Shown here piece after piece: positions 56,262 through 64,000 of a stretch of DNA of 64,000 bases. A model generated the notes under the pieces. That model searched no databases. It had not been told where the DNA came from and was given only the letters and a program-made list of their open reading frames with translations. Both the position numbers and the translations under genes were made by a program. Origin of the DNA: Porphyromonas gingivicanis JCM 15907 (GTDB lineage: Bacteria > Bacteroidota > Bacteroidia > Bacteroidales > Porphyromonadaceae); contig NZ_BAKX01000008.1 in assembly GCF_000614585.1 (NCBI RefSeq), forward strand, positions 22,996-86,995. Direction: 5' to 3'. The number at the start of each line of letters is the position of its first letter. Position 1 is the first letter of the stretch.

Positions 56262-56633
56262 TTCATTAAATGGAAATATTCAATAGTGTTAATTGTATTC
56301 AATCTTTTTCTTCCTATTTTGTCGCTTTCTATTCGATTTTTCTTTGATATTTGAGTATAGGGATTGAAAATGTTGGATTATTTAGGAAAGGTTACAAGTG
56401 CTTTACTGTAACCTGAATGCTTTTCTCTCTTGTCCATTCTGTCAATGTGTATAAAGAAATTCCTATAATCCTTTCTATGATTGGAGAATAAACAAATGCT
56501 ACAAGTTGCTAAAAATGTTTGAGTCGGAGGAGTTGCCTATACGATTTTGGGGGGCCTATCCTCTCTGCCTGTTAATGTATGGAAAATATAAGGATACTTT
56601 TTTCTGATAGATACCTATTTACTATGTTTTATG

Positions 56634-56641
56634 TACTTTTG
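56634..56641 (+). promoter_or_regulatory. Promoter -7 element for nqrABCDEF
   Basis: TACTTTTG fits TAnnTTTG, 32 bp upstream of nqrA. Confidence 0.55.
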
Positions 56642-56673
56642 CGTTCAGAAAATAGCAATTAGATAGTAGTTTC

Positions 56674-58032
56674 ATGACTAAAACTATTCGAATAAAGAAG
56701 GGACTTTCCATTAATCTAAAAGGAAAGGCTCCCTTAGATAATTTGCCTGCTCTAAAAAAGAGTAGTGTCTATGGCTTAGTTCCAGATGATTATCAAGGGA
56801 TTATCCCTAAGGTTTTGGTTAAGGTCGGAGATGTGGTAAAAGCCGGAGAACCTCTCTTCTGCCACAAAAAGTATCCAGAAATGCTTTTTACCTCACCTGT
56901 AAGTGGAGAGGTGACAGCTGTAGAAAGAGGAGAGAAACGCAAGTTACTTAGTATACAGGTCGCTCCTTCGGCAGAAATGGAGTACAAGGAGTATGCCGTC
57001 CTTCCTTCGTTTGGAGATCGTAAAGCTCTTCTTAACCTTCTTTTGTCTTCTGGTATGTGGTCTTTTTTCAAACAGAGACCTTATGATATAATAGCCAATC
57101 CCGAAGAACTTCCACGAGATATTTTTGTAACAGCTGTACTAACTGCGCCTTTAGCTCCAGATGTAGATTACCTACTTAAAGGTGCTGAAAATGACCTTAC
57201 TACAGCTTTACAGGCTTTGACTTCCCTAACAGATGGTACAGTTTACTTAGGTGTTCAGAAAAACTCAAGATTATCTCAGATTTCTGTCAAGGGAGTGGAG
57301 GTTGTACTAGTAGAGGGGCCTCACCCTGCAGGTTGTGTAGGCACTCAGATTAATTACATTCGCCCCATTAACAAGGGAGAGGTAGTTTGGACGCTTAAAG
57401 TAACAGACCTTCTGATTATAGGTCGCTTTTTACGTACGGGTAAGGTAGATTACACTAGAACTATTGCTGTAACAGGCTCTGATGCTGCATTGCGTGGCTA
57501 TGTGTCGTTATTGCCTGGATGTCGTGTAGAAGAGGTTTTTGGAGCCAATTTAACAGTTAAGAAAGAGCATGAGCGTATTATTAACGGTGATGTGCTTACT
57601 GGTGTTCAGCTCTCTCAAGAACGTCCTTTCGCATCGCTCAATATTGATCAGATAACAGTTATTCCAGAAGGAGATGATATTGATGAGATGTTTGGCTGGA
57701 TTGCTCCTCGTTTCAATCAGTTTAGTATAAGTCGCTTGTATATGAGCTGGTTACAGAAAGGTAAGGAGTACGCTTTAGATGCTCGTGTAAAAGGGGGAGA
57801 GCGTGCTATGATTATGAGTAACGAGTTTCATAGAGTATTCCCATTGGATATTTATCCAGAGCAGCTTTTGAAGGCTATTATTGCTTTCGACATTGACAAA
57901 ATGGAAGCTTTGGGTATCTACGAAGTGGCACCCGAAGACTTTGCTCTCTGTGAGTTTGTGGACTCTTCTAAGCAGGAGCTACAGTATATAGTGCGAAAAG
58001 GTCTTGACCTTCTATATAAAGAGATGAATTGA
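56674..58032 (+). CDS. nqrA: Na+-translocating NADH:quinone oxidoreductase subunit A
   Basis: A 452-residue NqrA, the soluble cytoplasmic subunit. It starts with the family IRIKKGLSINLKGKAP, and has GDVVKAGEPLFCHKKYPE (a biotinyl/lipoyl-like fold), HPAGCVGTQINYIRPINKGEVVWTL, and the C-terminal YEVAPEDFALCEFVDSSK. First gene of a complete nqrABCDEF operon. Confidence 0.98.
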   Translation: MTKTIRIKKGLSINLKGKAPLDNLPALKKSSVYGLVPDDYQGIIPKVLVKVGDVVKAGEPLFCHKKYPEMLFTSPVSGEVTAVERGEKRKLLSIQVAPSAEMEYKEYAVLPSFGDRKALLNLLLSSGMWSFFKQRPYDIIANPEELPRDIFVTAVLTAPLAPDVDYLLKGAENDLTTALQALTSLTDGTVYLGVQKNSRLSQISVKGVEVVLVEGPHPAGCVGTQINYIRPINKGEVVWTLKVTDLLIIGRFLRTGKVDYTRTIAVTGSDAALRGYVSLLPGCRVEEVFGANLTVKKEHERIINGDVLTGVQLSQERPFASLNIDQITVIPEGDDIDEMFGWIAPRFNQFSISRLYMSWLQKGKEYALDARVKGGERAMIMSNEFHRVFPLDIYPEQLLKAIIAFDIDKMEALGIYEVAPEDFALCEFVDSSKQELQYIVRKGLDLLYKEMN

Positions 58033-58054
58033 TAAATACCCTCGAATACAGATT

Positions 58055-59258
58055 ATGAAAATTTTCTTTGATAAATATCGCTCTGCTTTTACCAAAGGGG
58101 GGAAGTTGCATGCGTTCCATTCCGTTTTTGAAGGTATGGAGACTTTTATGTATGTTCCTAATACAACATCGAAAAGAGGGGTACATATTCATGATGCTAA
58201 CGACTCAAAGCGTACAATGATTTTTGTTGTAATAGCTTTGATCCCTGCGCTTCTATTTGGTATGTACAATATAGGTTATCAACACTACCTATCCATTGGA
58301 GAGTTGGCTTCTCATACTTGGGGAGCTTTGTTCCTATATGGTTTATTGGCGGTTCTTCCCAAGTTGATCGTTACTTATGCAGTTGGCTTAGGGATAGAGT
58401 TTACTGTAGCTCAGTGGAAAAATGAGGAGATACAGGAAGGGTTCTTGGTATCAGGTTTTCTTATCCCCATGATTGTCCCAGTAGATACGCCTCTTTGGAT
58501 GATTGCCGTGGCAACAGCTTTTTCAGTTGTGTTTGCCAAGGAAGTATTTGGAGGTACTGGATACAATATCTTTAATGTCGCATTGGTGGCACGTGCTGTT
58601 CTTTTCTTTGCCTATCCTTCGGCAATGAGTGGTGACAGTGTTTTTGTGCGTACGGTAGATACCTTTGGATTAGGTGGAGGGATTGTTGTAGATGGCTATT
58701 CTGGAGCCACTCCGCTCGGACAAATTGCTACAGCCGGTAAGGAATTGCCTATTATTACCAACATTGTGGGAGAAACCTCTTCTCTTTGGGATGCCTTTAT
58801 AGGACTCATCCTGGTTCTATTGGGGAAGTTTCTACGCTCGCTATTTTGATTGGAGCCGTTATTCTCTTGGTAACAGGTGTTGCGAGTTGGAAGATTATGT
58901 TTTCAGGTATTATTGGAGCTACTCTTATGGCTTTGCTGTTTAATCTTATCGGTACTACAGCATCTATGCAGATGTCTCCTTTGATGCACTTCCTCTATGG
59001 AGGCTTTGCTTTCGGTCTTGTTTTTATGGCTACCGACCTGTAACGTCAGCACGTACCGAAACAGGGAAATGGATTTATGGATTTTTAGTGGGTCTGCTAT
59101 GTGTATTTATTCGCGTACTCAATCCAGGATATCCAGAGGGAATGATGCTTGCTATATTGCTCATGAATGTCTTTGCTCCTCTGATTGATTATTTTGTAGT
59201 TGATGCTAATGTAAGAAAAAGAGCCAGTAGAGCTAAACTGCTACAGACAAATAAATAA
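58055..59258 (+). CDS. nqrB: NqrB, membrane subunit of Na+-NQR, two frame breaks
   Basis: About 401 residues after repair. It forms part of the ion channel and carries covalent FMN on Thr219 in SGATPL. N-terminal segment and eight to ten helices follow the family. Two breaks lie at 58810-58811 (ATCCTGG for ATCCCTGG, restoring [18 protein letters not shown]) and 59037-59038 (GACCTG for GACCCTG, restoring [16 protein letters not shown]). Both are losses of one C from CCC. The conserved sequence on both sides of each break argues for base-calling errors. nqrC starts 18 bp downstream. Confidence 0.93.
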
Positions 59259-59276
59259 TGATAGGAATGTATTGTT

Positions 59277-60017
59277 ATGAATAGAGAAGGTAATACTTAT
59301 ACTATACTATATGCAGCCATTATGGTTGTTTTGGTGGCTGTAGCATTGGCTTTGACATCTCAGCTTTTGAAAAACTTTAAGCAAGAGAATGTAAGGGTGG
59401 ATAAAATGGAGCAAATACTTCGTTCCCTTAACATTGTTGTCTCTAACAAGACAGAGGTGGCTAAAACATATAGAGCTATCATAAAAAAAGAGTTGCTTGT
59501 CAATGAGAAAGGAGAGGTGGTAAGTTCTTTTGAAGGGAATGATTTAGCTGCTAATAATGCTTTTAATATGAATACTGCCAATCAGTTCAAAAGCATATCT
59601 TCAGGCTCTGAGTATATTCTACCCTTATATGTTGCAGAGGTTGATGGCAATCAAAAATTTGTTCTTCCTATGAATGGGAATGGTTTGTGGGGAGCTATTT
59701 GGGGCTATCTTGCTTTGGATGCCGATGCCAATACGATTTTTGGGAGCGATTTTGGCCATGCTGGCGAAACCCCCGGTCTTGGAGCAGAAATTGCCACTGA
59801 ACATTTTGCAAAAAGTTTTGTCGGGAAGCATATTGCCAATGCATCGGGGCAAGTAATAGGTGTTGCTGTCGTGAAAGGAGGCAAGTCTGTAGATGAGCGC
59901 GAGTTCGTCGATGGTATTTCGGGCGGAACACTTACTAGTAACGGAGTTGATGAAATGATTTCATACTGCCTCAAACAGTATACCCCTTACCTAACAAAGA
60001 GTGCAAATCAAGAATAA
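59277..60017 (+). CDS. nqrC: NqrC, FMN-binding subunit of Na+-NQR
   Basis: A 246-residue NqrC. One N-terminal transmembrane helix (about residues 8-27) and a periplasmic FMN-binding domain. The flavinylated Thr is Thr218 in SGGTLTSNGV (family SGAT/SGGT). PGLGAEIA and GNGLWGAIWGYLAL are typical. Confidence 0.96.
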   Translation: MNREGNTYTILYAAIMVVLVAVALALTSQLLKNFKQENVRVDKMEQILRSLNIVVSNKTEVAKTYRAIIKKELLVNEKGEVVSSFEGNDLAANNAFNMNTANQFKSISSGSEYILPLYVAEVDGNQKFVLPMNGNGLWGAIWGYLALDADANTIFGSDFGHAGETPGLGAEIATEHFAKSFVGKHIANASGQVIGVAVVKGGKSVDEREFVDGISGGTLTSNGVDEMISYCLKQYTPYLTKSANQE

Positions 60018-60035
60018 AACTGAACGTACACTACT

Positions 60036-60659
60036 ATGGCTAATACGAAAATGAAGGAGGTCTTTTGGGGACCTATCGGAAATAATAACCCTGTCTTGGT
60101 TCAAGTATTGGGTATATGTTCTGCTCTTGCGGTTACATCTCAGTTGAAACCCGCTTTGGTTATGGGGCTCTCTGTGATAGTAGTTCTTGCTTTTGCAAAT
60201 GTTATTATCTCTTTGTTACGCAATACGATTCCAAATCGAATTCGTATTATCGTGCAGTTGGTGGTTGTAGCTACTCTTGTTACTATTGTTAATGAGGTGT
60301 TGAAGGCTTTTGCCTATGATGTTAGTAAGCAACTTTCTGTTTATGTGGGGTTGATTATTACCAACTGTATTCTTATGGGACGTTTGGAGGCTTTTGCTTT
60401 GAATAATAAACCTTGGCCCTCTTTTGTCGATGGGGTAGCCAATGGAGCTGGGTATGCCATTGTTTTGATGATAATAGCCTTCTTTCGAGAGTTTTTGGGA
60501 GCAGGCAAGGTTATGGGGATAACTATTATACCTCAATCATTCTATGAGACTGGATACCAAAATTTTGGTCTTATGAACATGGCGCCTATGGCTCTCATAA
60601 TAATGGCTTGTATTGTGTGGATACAGCGTGCTCGAAATAAACAATTACAAGAGGATTAA
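60036..60659 (+). CDS. nqrD: NqrD, membrane subunit of Na+-NQR
   Basis: A 207-residue membrane protein with six helices. The family motif with the iron/FeS-ligating Cys (TNCILMGRLEAFA) and PWPSFVDGVANGAGYA are seen. It pairs with NqrE, a homologue with inverted topology. Confidence 0.97.
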   Translation: MANTKMKEVFWGPIGNNNPVLVQVLGICSALAVTSQLKPALVMGLSVIVVLAFANVIISLLRNTIPNRIRIIVQLVVVATLVTIVNEVLKAFAYDVSKQLSVYVGLIITNCILMGRLEAFALNNKPWPSFVDGVANGAGYAIVLMIIAFFREFLGAGKVMGITIIPQSFYETGYQNFGLMNMAPMALIIMACIVWIQRARNKQLQED

Positions 60660-60687
60660 TTCCTTAGACTAAACGAACAATACGAAT

Positions 60688-61302
60688 ATGGATTACCTAA
60701 GTCTCTTTTTTAGATCCATCTTTATAGATAATATGATTTTTGCATATTATCTGGGAATGTGTTCTTATTTGGCTGTTTCTAAGAATGTGAAAACGGCATT
60801 TGGATTAGGCCTTGCTGTTACCTTTGTCCTTGTTTGTACCTTGCCTTTGAATTATATGCTCGAAAATTATGTGTTCAAAGAAGGGGCACTTGCCTGGGTG
60901 CATCCTTCCTTGGCAACGGCAGATCTTAGCTTTCTCTCTCTGATACTTTTTATTGCAATTATTGCCTCGTTTACTCAGTTGGTAGAGATGGTTGTAGAGC
61001 GTTATGCTCCTGCTCTTTATGCCTCCTTGGGTATCTTTTTGCCTTTGATTGCTGTAAACTGTGCTATCTTGGGAGGCTCTTTGTTTATGCAAACTCGAGA
61101 TTTTGTTAATATCGGGCATGCTACTATATATGGTCTTGGCTCGGGTATTGGATGGTTGTTGGCCATTTTAGGTATGGCTGCCATTAGAGAGAAGTTGCAG
61201 TTTTCCAATATTCCTAAGCCACTCCGAGGGTATGGCATTGTGTTGATTGTGACCGGGCTTATGGGTTTAGCGTTTATGAGCTTCTCTGGTATTAAGTTGT
61301 AG
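60688..61302 (+). CDS. nqrE: NqrE, membrane subunit of Na+-NQR
   Basis: A 204-residue membrane protein with six helices; it starts with LSLFFRSIFIDNMIFAYYLGMCSYLAVSKN (in parts) and has AVNCAILGGSLFM with the conserved Cys and GLGSGIGWLLAI. Homologous to NqrD. Confidence 0.97.
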   Translation: MDYLSLFFRSIFIDNMIFAYYLGMCSYLAVSKNVKTAFGLGLAVTFVLVCTLPLNYMLENYVFKEGALAWVHPSLATADLSFLSLILFIAIIASFTQLVEMVVERYAPALYASLGIFLPLIAVNCAILGGSLFMQTRDFVNIGHATIYGLGSGIGWLLAILGMAAIREKLQFSNIPKPLRGYGIVLIVTGLMGLAFMSFSGIKL

Positions 61303-61352
61303 TATACGAGACTAAGAAATTGGGATAGGACTTATCTAATTAAATTGTTGTG

Positions 61353-62621
61353 ATGGAAATAAACTCTGTTATTATTATAGCAAGCGTAGTCATTTTCTTA
61401 CTGATTACTTTAGTCTTAGTTATTGCTCTTCTTGTCGCTAAGAAGAAACTACTTCCCTCGGGCAATGCAACCATAAGAATAAATGATGAGCGAGATATAG
61501 AGGTACCTGTTGGAAGTACACTCCTTAATACACTCCAGAATAATGGGATTTTTCTATCTTCTGCTTGCGGTGGAGGTGGTAGCTGTGGACAGTGCCGTTG
61601 TCGAGTGATAGAAGGTGGCGGTGAGATTTTACCTACAGAAAAAGGTTTCTTTTCTCGTAAGGAACAAAAGGAACACTGGCGTTTAGGTTGTCAAACTAAG
61701 GTGAAAGAAGATCTCAAAATAGAAGTCCCTGAATCAGTTTTTGGTGTTAAAGAATGGGAGTGTGAGGTTATCTCAAATGCAAATGTTTCTACCTTTATAA
61801 AGGAGTTTGTTGTGCGTCTTCCGGAAGGAGAGAGTATGAACTTTAAGAGTGGTAGTTATGCTCAGATAAAGATACCTAAGTATCTCCTCTCTTTTAAAGA
61901 TTACGATATTAGGGACAAAGAAGGGCAGGATCGTTTCCGCTCGGAGTGGGATAAGTTTGCTATGTGGGGACTTACTTCTCAGAATAATGAGGAGACAGTT
62001 CGTGCCTATTCAATGGCCAACTATCCTGCGGAGGGAAATATTATTACCCTTAATGTGCGTATTGCGACTCCTCCTATTGACCGTGCTACAAAAACATGGA
62101 AAGCGGGTGTTCCTTCTGGCATAGCTTCTTCTTATATCTTCTCTTTGAAACCTGGAGATAAGGTTACAATGAGCGGTCCTTATGGAGATTTTCATATCCA
62201 CGAAGATAGCGATGCCGAAATGCTATATGTTGGAGGTGGGGCTGGTATGGCTCCCTTGAGGGCTCAGTTATTACACCTCTTCCGTACTGTAAAAACGGGT
62301 CGAAAAGTTTCTTATTGGTATGGAGCTCGCTCTAAGAGTGAGATTTTCTACGAAGAAGATTTTAGGGAGATTGAGCGCAATTTCCCGAACTTCCGTTTTG
62401 TAATAGCCTTGAGCGATCCTCGTCCAGAAGATAATTGGGATGGTGCAACAGGGTTTATCCATCAGGTTATCCATGACCAATATCTTAAGGATCATGATGC
62501 ACCTGAAGACATAGAGTACTATATGTGTGGTCCAGGACCAATGTCCGATGCTGTTAATCGTATGTTAGAGAATCTTGGAGTGCCACGCGAGCAAGTTAAT
62601 TTCGATGATTTTGGTGCCTAA
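61353..62621 (+). CDS. nqrF: NqrF, NADH-oxidising subunit of Na+-NQR
   Basis: A 422-residue subunit. One N-terminal transmembrane helix, then a [2Fe-2S] domain with Cys72, Cys78, Cys81 and Cys113 (ACGGGGSCGQC ... LGCQ), an FAD domain with RAYSMANYP, and an NADH domain with VGGGAGMAPLRAQ and MCGPGPM. ATG at 61353 is preferred to a GTG one codon upstream. The last gene of the operon; a terminator follows. Confidence 0.97.
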   Translation: MEINSVIIIASVVIFLLITLVLVIALLVAKKKLLPSGNATIRINDERDIEVPVGSTLLNTLQNNGIFLSSACGGGGSCGQCRCRVIEGGGEILPTEKGFFSRKEQKEHWRLGCQTKVKEDLKIEVPESVFGVKEWECEVISNANVSTFIKEFVVRLPEGESMNFKSGSYAQIKIPKYLLSFKDYDIRDKEGQDRFRSEWDKFAMWGLTSQNNEETVRAYSMANYPAEGNIITLNVRIATPPIDRATKTWKAGVPSGIASSYIFSLKPGDKVTMSGPYGDFHIHEDSDAEMLYVGGGAGMAPLRAQLLHLFRTVKTGRKVSYWYGARSKSEIFYEEDFREIERNFPNFRFVIALSDPRPEDNWDGATGFIHQVIHDQYLKDHDAPEDIEYYMCGPGPMSDAVNRMLENLGVPREQVNFDDFGA

Positions 62622-62651
62622 TAGAATACCTTAATACATAATGATATTACA

Positions 62652-62688
62652 AAAGAGAGGACTTTGATAGACCTCTCTTTTCTTTTTC
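62652..62688 (+). terminator. Terminator of the nqr operon
   Basis: AAAGAGAGG pairs with CCTCTCTTT around an 11-nt loop and is followed by TCTTTTTC. Confidence 0.85.
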
Positions 62689-62963
62689 AATGGGTTGTTT
62701 TTTACCTATCTCTGATACTTACCTAAAAAGCGTATAAGCTCCATTGTTCTTAGTTTTCTTTCTTCTTCAAAGTTAAGAACCAAAGAGGGTTACACATTTT
62801 TTCGGACACTGCCGAGAAGTTCACTATTGACTCTCTGCCTCAATCGACTTTTCCAAGAGAACTATAGGAGAGAATATATTTGCAAGAGGTGTTCCTTTGC
62901 CGTTCTCTTCCTTGTTCTGCTATGAATGAGTAACTTCGTGGCAAATTTCGTAACGTATAGCTT
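62689..62963. other. Non-coding stretch after nqr
   Basis: No open frame, RNA gene or repeat is recognisable. It separates the nqr operon from a decayed gene. Confidence 0.45.
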
Positions 62964-63213
62964 ATGAGACAGAAATTTACTTTAATCACATTAGAGGTAA
63001 AAGACATTGACTTTCTATGAAGGCTTGGGCTGAAAGAAGTCGAAATATAGTCAGAAAAACTATGCCTTATACTTTGGGTGAAATGCTTTTGGAGTTATTC
63101 CTCTACAAAAATTGGAAAAAGACACTACGTTAAGTCTTCACTGGGTTGCTTTTTCGGGGCTGACCTAGAACTTAGATGGCTACCTGTTTGAGGTGACCTA
63201 TAATCTGGTTTGA
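62964..63213 (+). pseudogene. Decayed VOC (glyoxalase/dioxygenase-like) family gene
   Basis: Pieces of a VOC-superfamily protein follow each other in the right order. The first is MRQKFTLITLEVKDIDF (62964 on), matching the usual VOC start (xTLGVKDLEKS), then a stop. After a frame change comes NAFGVIPLQKLEKD (63082 on), resembling the usual VFALYPRExLAxD. In the same frame, past a stop, comes FSGLT, then NLDGYLFEVTYN (63169 on), resembling the usual ADPDGHLWEVAYNP ending. The whole span, about 83 codons, is shorter than the 120-140 residue family, so internal pieces are lost. Unlike the single-base breaks elsewhere, this gene has several lesions and is truly dead. Confidence 0.75.
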
Positions 63214-63305
63214 AAAATTGATAGTGAGAGAACCCTTGTCTTATAGGTTCGTGGAAAATTATGAGCAAAGAATGAACATTTGAGGAACTAACAATAAATA
63301 ATTGC

Positions 63306-63650
63306 ATGCAAATTAAAACTCATAATATAGACGGTGTAAAAGTGGCTGAAATTATAACCGACAAAATAATCTTAAGAACTACTGAAGACGGATTGGATTT
63401 GTTGGGAAACTTATATTATCAAGGCTTTGACAAAATCATTATTCACAAAAAGAATATCATACATGATTTTTTTGATTTAAAAACTAGAATAGCAGGGGAT
63501 ATACTTCAAAAATTCGTACAATACCAAATGCCTTTGATTATTGTTGGCGATTTTTCCGAATATAACAACAAGAGTCTCAACGACTTTATTTTTGAATGCA
63601 ACAAAGGTAAACAAATCACCTTCATTAAAGACTTAAGCAACATCTTGTAG
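63306..63650 (+). CDS. DUF4180 domain protein
   Basis: A 114-residue protein of the DUF4180 family: LLGNLYYQGFDKIIIHKKNI, HDFFDLKTRIAGDILQKFVQY, IVGDFSEYNNKSLNDFIFECNKGK. There is no signal peptide or membrane segment. Function is unknown; members are found sporadically, often near regulator or VOC genes. The gene is markedly AT-rich compared with the window and stands next to a decayed gene, which suggests acquisition by transfer. Confidence 0.88.
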   Translation: MQIKTHNIDGVKVAEIITDKIILRTTEDGLDLLGNLYYQGFDKIIIHKKNIIHDFFDLKTRIAGDILQKFVQYQMPLIIVGDFSEYNNKSLNDFIFECNKGKQITFIKDLSNIL

Positions 63651-64000
63651 CCTTATTTTTTTCATAGGTTTTGCAGGGTTGCTTGCTCTTCGTTTTTTGT
63701 TGTCTCCCTTCATTTTTTCCTCCGATCGTGTGGAGTAGTGCTTTTCCCAAAGGTTGTCATTATGCTTGTCACGTCTATAGTAATACGGCAAGATATTCCC
63801 GTTGTACCGATTGTTCTTATTGATATGGAATTTTGAATCTACTAGTCATAGGTCTTAGGATGATTAAGGTTAAGTTTTTTGTGAAAGAGAGAAATCGCTT
63901 GCATCCGATTTGTGGGATACAGGGCTTGTCTTCATTGGCGACTTGAAAAGTAAAGATGTCAAAAACTTTTTTCTCTGTTTCTCCCTGTTTTTTCTTGTGA
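63651..64000. other. Non-coding end of window
   Basis: No gene, RNA or repeat is recognisable in the last 350 bp; the next gene may start beyond the window. Confidence 0.4.

Overview
The window looks like chromosome of a Bacteroidales bacterium, most probably a Porphyromonas species other than P. gingivalis. Pointers are a complete hmuYRSTUV heme-uptake operon, a PepK-type lysyl endopeptidase and a leucine-rich surface protein with type IX secretion (T9SS) C-terminal domains, tryptophanase (indole formation), an Na+-translocating NQR operon, 2-oxoacid:ferredoxin oxidoreductase, a wbpE-wbpD sugar pair of the kind used for anionic LPS, and promoters of the Bacteroidetes type (TAnnTTTG, very often TACCTTTG). 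The genus call is inference from gene content; no 16S rRNA gene is present.

Layout. 1-7.1 kb: a CAT tRNA, tRNA-His, IMPACT/YigZ protein, O-antigen ligase/polymerase-like protein, lipid A acyltransferase, ferrochelatase hemH, and the wbpE-wbpD aminotransferase/acetyltransferase pair (envelope polysaccharide). 7.0-12 kb: tRNA-Leu/Gly/Tyr cluster, ribH, a membrane TPR protein, and a five-gene 2-oxoacid:ferredoxin oxidoreductase operon containing a small membrane protein. 12.5-20.4 kb: coiled-coil protein-zapA-rny-prfC, TPR protein, rnhA overlapping an ATP-grasp protein of unknown function, ECF sigma factor. 20.4-29.2 kb: class I fumarase, pepK, cutC, and the rplM-rpsI-rpsB-tsf cluster. 29.5-38.3 kb: hmu heme operon. 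38.5-43.5 kb: carboxypeptidase-regulatory-domain protein, then thrS-infC-rpmI-rplT. 44-52.3 kb (minus strand): glyA, tnaA, and a run ABC ATPase-permease-GntR regulator-ketopantoate reductase-copA. 52.7-56.1 kb: T9SS leucine-rich-repeat protein. 56.7-62.6 kb: nqrABCDEF. 62.9-63.7 kb: a decayed glyoxalase-like (VOC) gene and an AT-rich DUF4180 gene.

How it fits together: the window covers a heme- and peptide-dependent anaerobic lifestyle. PepK and tryptophanase handle peptides and amino acids; 2-oxoacid:ferredoxin oxidoreductase and NQR link their oxidation to an ion gradient; HmuY/HmuR capture heme and HmuS (CobN-like, membrane anchored) probably processes it with the HmuTUV energising module; HemH can insert iron in the opposite direction. 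The WbpED sugar pathway may supply the envelope glycan to which T9SS cargo such as PepK and the LRR protein is attached.

Two general observations matter for any reader. First, eight otherwise well-conserved genes and one tRNA carry apparent small deletions, most in runs of three identical bases (five of them GGG/CCC). This pattern is best explained by base-calling errors, so these genes are annotated as single CDSs across the break. Second, four intergenic regions carry arrays of degenerate repeats in an exact or near-exact 22-bp register in which the asymmetric core (GGTATAATGG-like) occurs in both orientations; one array contains the likely thrS promoter.
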